A stretch of DNA of 6,782 nt from Lysobacteraceae bacterium (GTDB lineage Bacteria > Pseudomonadota > Gammaproteobacteria > Xanthomonadales > Xanthomonadaceae): NCBI GenBank assembly GCA_003449515.1, contig DMHI01000050.1, forward strand, positions 1 through 6,782, given 5' to 3'. Position numbers and translations under genes: made by a program. Positions 4,846 through 6,782 of the stretch are shown piece by piece. Under the pieces are notes generated by a model that had not been told where the DNA came from, made no database searches, and saw only the letters and a program-made list of their open reading frames with translations. Numbering within the stretch: the first letter of the stretch is position 1; each line of letters starts with the position of its first letter.

Positions 4846-5001
4846 GAGATCCCCCCGGAAGCCCTGAAGCACTTCGCCGCGCAGCTTGCGCAGTTCGGTC
4901 TGGCCCTTCAGGCGCGGCAGCGCTGGCAGGCTCTGCTCGACCGCCTCGCGCTTTGTCTTGATGCCGGTAGCCTTGAGCGTTTCCGCCATCAGGCGGTCGT
5001 C
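4846..5001 (-). pseudogene. VapB-like antitoxin fragment fused to the 3' end of the ATPase gene
   Basis: On the minus strand the codons DDRLMAETLKATGIKTKREA, continuing to LRKLRGEV and FRGDL, match the core of VapB antitoxins: helices of the ribbon-helix-helix domain with TGIKTKREAVE, then the toxin-binding L-R-x-L-R-G-K/E segment. The DNA-contacting first strand expected before DDRLMAE is gone; its place is taken by the end of the ATPase gene in another frame. An ATG (4989-4987) overlaps the ATPase TGA, so a product could still be made. However, the frame has no stop near the normal VapB end. It runs on through antisense of the hicA remnant into mntA and stops only at 4588 (about 133 residues). 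The natural C-terminus is therefore lost. It is probably a relic, perhaps the partner of the PIN fragment at 3669-3836. A translated, altered antitoxin cannot be excluded. Confidence 0.65.
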
Positions 5002-6461
5002 AGCTCTCTCGTGAGGTCGACCAGATCTTCTGCGAGGCAGCCCTGCCTTGCCAATGCGCCGCGGACGTCGGGTGGAATGGCCGGTGCGATGGCCACGTAC
5101 TCGGCGCTCCAGTCGCGGTGGGCCGGATGCATCGCGAGGAACCGACTGGCGTTGGCCTTGAGGTCGTCGACCACGTGTGGAAGACGATCGGGATTGCGTT
5201 TGCAGGTAGCGAAGCGGATTCGCCGGTGGTCGGCGTCGAGGGCGACGAGATCGATCTCGATGTCGCTGCGATCCCAATAGCCCTGGATGCGAGCGCTCAA
5301 GGGAAAGTCGCCGATGCCCTTGCGGCTGCGCTCTTCATACAGCTGCCCGGCGAGGGCCTCGAGGGCGTATCCCTCGACCTCGGCGAGGCGCTCATCGGCC
5401 TGGCTGACGAGCGCGGCCTGCGGGCGGAAGGCGATCGCAGCGACCGGGCGCTGCAGCGCGGCGAGCCAAGCGCGCAGGAAGTTGTCGCGCAGGTGGTAGC
5501 GCCCGCTTCGTGCCTTGGGTGGCGACAGGATGGGCAGGCGGCGTTCGACCATCCGGTAGCGCTCGGTCAGCACCTTGAGGTAGCCCCCCACCTGCTGCGC
5601 TTCCTCCCGGCCGGCCGCGGCAGCCATGGCCGCTTCGATGTCGGCATTGCTGGCGCCCGGATGGCGGGCCAGGTAGTGGAGGAGGGCGTCGTAGCGTCCG
5701 CGAAGCTCACGCAGGAACCAGTTGTCGGCCTCCGACCGCAGCGGCGACGAGCTGCGGAAAAACAGGCGTTCCAGCACGTCGCGGCGTTCGGCGTGCAGCA
5801 CGCCCTGCTCGTGCGCGTCGCGGTAGAACTTCGGCACGCCTTCGAACAGCGACCAGAGGAACAGCAGCCGCTGCGGGTCGCGATCGGCGTGGGCTTCGAG
5901 GATCTCGAGCACCGAGCCGATGTCGAGGTGGTCGATGTGGAGCACGTCGGTGGTGCGGTTGAACAGCGGCGCCGTGCGGTCCTCGAGCAGCGCGCTCATT
6001 TCGGCGTGCAGCGAGCCCAGCACGATCAGCCCGCCGGTCGTGCCGGCTGCGGATTCGCCGGCAAGCGCATCCACTTCCGCTTGGAGCATCGAGCAGAAGT
6101 CGAACAGGGGCTTGCGATGGAAATACTGGAACTCGTCGAGCGCCACGACGCAGCCCTGGCGAACAAGCCGCCCGATCAGCCGCGCCATCTCCTGCAGGCT
6201 GCCCACCCGCTCGGCCAGGCCGAAGGTTTCAAGATAGCCGTTGAATGCGGAGACGACGCCTGCGGGGTCGGAATCGGGAATCTGCGCGTAGAGCGTCTGA
6301 CGCGGGGTGCCTGCGGCGAGGGCCTGCTGGATCAGCGACGTCTTGCCGATGCGTCGCCGCCCCGAGATCTGCGCGAAGAACCAGCGGCCGCGATCAAGCA
6401 TGCCGCGCAGCTGGTCGAGCTCGGACTGGCGACCATAAAAAGACCAGGACGGTAGGTTCAT
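4989..6461 (-). CDS. AAA-superfamily ATPase with DUF234-like C-terminal domain
   Basis: This encodes a 490-residue ATPase of the 'archaeal ATPase' (ATPase_2) type often found with a C-terminal DUF234, PD-(D/E)xK-like domain. FYGRQSEL (residues 8-15) opens the domain. Walker A is GRRRIGKTS (33-41), Walker B is VVALDEFQYF (D108-E109), and EGVPKFYRD (near 220) is a family landmark. A winged-helix-like middle follows, and EIDLVALD (402-409) with ATCKRN (418-423) outlines the nuclease-like fold. The usual Glu of E-C-K is Thr-419 here, so nuclease activity is doubtful. The chosen ATG at 6461-6459 places the family N-terminus correctly; a TTG at 6506 would add 15 low-quality residues across an A9 tract. 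No ribosome binding site is visible. The gene has its own candidate promoter. Its last residues overlap the VapB-like fragment. Such genes are patchily distributed, and their cellular role is unknown. Confidence 0.85.
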   Translation of the reverse strand: MNLPSWSFYGRQSELDQLRGMLDRGRWFFAQISGRRRIGKTSLIQQALAAGTPRQTLYAQIPDSDPAGVVSAFNGYLETFGLAERVGSLQEMARLIGRLVRQGCVVALDEFQYFHRKPLFDFCSMLQAEVDALAGESAAGTTGGLIVLGSLHAEMSALLEDRTAPLFNRTTDVLHIDHLDIGSVLEILEAHADRDPQRLLFLWSLFEGVPKFYRDAHEQGVLHAERRDVLERLFFRSSSPLRSEADNWFLRELRGRYDALLHYLARHPGASNADIEAAMAAAAGREEAQQVGGYLKVLTERYRMVERRLPILSPPKARSGRYHLRDNFLRAWLAALQRPVAAIAFRPQAALVSQADERLAEVEGYALEALAGQLYEERSRKGIGDFPLSARIQGYWDRSDIEIDLVALDADHRRIRFATCKRNPDRLPHVVDDLKANASRFLAMHPAHRDWSAEYVAIAPAIPPDVRGALARQGCLAEDLVDLTRELTTA

Positions 6462-6465
6462 GGGT

Positions 6466-6489
6466 GCAAGGTATTTTTTTTTACCTTGC
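6466..6489. repeat. Perfect inverted repeat GCAAGGTA-T8-TACCTTGC before the ATPase gene
   Basis: Two perfect 8-bp arms flank eight T residues (plus strand), just 4 bases upstream of the ATPase ATG. On the coding strand, the homopolymer is A9 when the adjoining arm base is included. The dyad covers the promoter spacer and -10 box, so it may be an operator. A transcript hairpin with the run in its loop is not a terminator shape. Confidence 0.75.
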
Positions 6490-6496
6490 CCGTCAA
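6468..6496 (-). promoter_or_regulatory. Candidate sigma-70 promoter of the ATPase gene, possibly leaderless
   Basis: On the minus strand, TTGACG (6496-6491) is five of six for the -35 consensus. After exactly 17 bases comes TACCTT (6473-6468), which keeps T1, A2 and T6 of the -10 box. A start about 7 bases further falls on the ATPase ATG at 6461, consistent with the absence of a ribosome binding site. The -10 match is moderate, so this is a candidate only. Confidence 0.5.
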
Positions 6497-6523
6497 CGCC
6501 GCCCAAGTTGTTGTTCTTGAGCG

Positions 6524-6782
6524 CTATTCAATGCCAAGTTTTTTGAGCTTGTAGCGCAGCGCCCGGAAGGTGATGCCGAGCGCCTCGGCGGTCTTCGTGC
6601 GGTGCCAGCGGTGGGCGTCGAGGGCCTTGATGATGGCCTCGCGCTCGATCTGCGCCAGCGCCTCGGGCAGGGCGCCGGCGGCCTGGGCGCGGGCCAAGGC
6701 TTCGGCGGCCGAAGGCAGGGGCGAATCGCCGCCCTCGCCGGTGTCGGGTTCGCCGCCGGCTGCCGGGCCCGCCGTGGTGCCG
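6524..6782 (-). CDS. pilR: PilR, sigma-54-dependent response regulator, C-terminal end
   Basis: The gene enters from the right edge; 85 codons and a TAG stop (6526-6524) are visible. A flexible, Gly/Ala/Pro-rich linker (about 35 residues) is followed by LPEALAQIEREAIIKALDAH and then the Fis-type helix-turn-helix. The sequence RWHRTKTAEALGITFRALRY and the final KLKKLGIE are characteristic of NtrC-family activators and closest to PilR. PilR, phosphorylated by the membrane kinase PilS, binds upstream of pilA and opens the sigma-54 promoter. The receiver and AAA+ domains are outside the window. The sigma-54 promoter at 2881-2897 is its probable target. Normally pilR sits close to pil structural genes; here 3.6 kb of accessory DNA intervenes. 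Another NtrC-family regulator is possible, but the neighbourhood favours PilR. Confidence 0.88.
   Translation of the reverse strand, partial: GTTAGPAAGGEPDTGEGGDSPLPSAAEALARAQAAGALPEALAQIEREAIIKALDAHRWHRTKTAEALGITFRALRYKLKKLGIE

Noticed and set aside
3001..5001. CRISPR array or insertion-sequence ends in the repeat-rich island
   Set aside because: There are only two copies of the long repeat, far apart and containing gene starts. No regular spacer pattern, transposase or terminal inverted repeats are visible.
5118..6455. Long plus-strand reading frame (445 codons) opposite the ATPase gene
   Set aside because: It is an antisense shadow; the minus strand has Walker A and B and DUF234-type motifs with correct spacing.
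6466..6489. Intrinsic terminator for pilR
   Set aside because: The T/A run lies in the loop, not after the stem, so the shape is wrong for termination in either direction.
6462..6506. TTG start at 6506 extending the ATPase by 15 residues
   Set aside because: The extension would translate the promoter-like dyad and A9 run, has no ribosome binding site, and adds residues before the normal family N-terminus.

Overview
The window looks like chromosome from a high-GC gammaproteobacterium, most likely of the Xanthomonadales/Lysobacterales. The evidence is two PilA-type type IV pilins with C-terminal disulfide loops, a sigma-54 (-24/-12) promoter in front of them, and a PilR C-terminus of the type seen in that order. 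The taxonomic call is inference from gene content and protein style, not from a marker gene.

Layout, read on the minus strand, which carries most genes. The window opens at its right edge (6782-6524) with the last 85 codons of pilR, the response regulator that normally switches on pilA with sigma-54. Its usual target, the pilin operon, starts only about 3.6 kb later. It begins with a sigma-54 promoter at 2881-2897, then pilin 1 (2797-2390), a strong hairpin, pilin 2 (2325-1918), a membrane GT-C-type glycosyltransferase (1917-55), and the first 19 codons of a DegT-type sugar aminotransferase (58 to the left edge). The last three genes abut or overlap by a few bases. The operon therefore seems to encode the pilus subunit plus enzymes that make and attach a sugar to it.

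Between pilR and the pilins lies an accessory island (about 3000-6500). It holds an AAA ATPase with a DUF234-like C-terminal domain (6461-4989) and a dense cluster of toxin-antitoxin genes, some intact and some broken. Intact are hicA-hicB (3261-3667, plus strand) and mntA-hepT (4675-3846, minus strand). Broken are a hepT C-terminal half (3199-3020), a PIN/VapC C-terminal fragment (3836-3669), a hicA remnant with an internal deletion (4756 to about 4837), and a VapB-like antitoxin fragment (5001-4846) spliced onto the 3' end of the ATPase gene.

The main discovery is that these pieces fit two tandem copies of one ancestral module, hepT-mntA (minus) / hicA-hicB (plus) / vapC-vapB (minus), in which the two copies decayed reciprocally. 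The left copy kept hicAB and lost mntA and half of hepT. The right copy kept hepT-mntA and lost most of hicA and all of hicB. An ~81-bp segment covering the divergent intergenic region and the first codons of hicA is still recognisable in both copies (3203-3283 and 4699-4778).

The ATPase gene has its own candidate promoter, whose 17-bp spacer is mostly an A9 tract inside a perfect inverted repeat. The predicted transcription start falls on the ATG, so the message may be leaderless. All calls were made by eye, without database searches.
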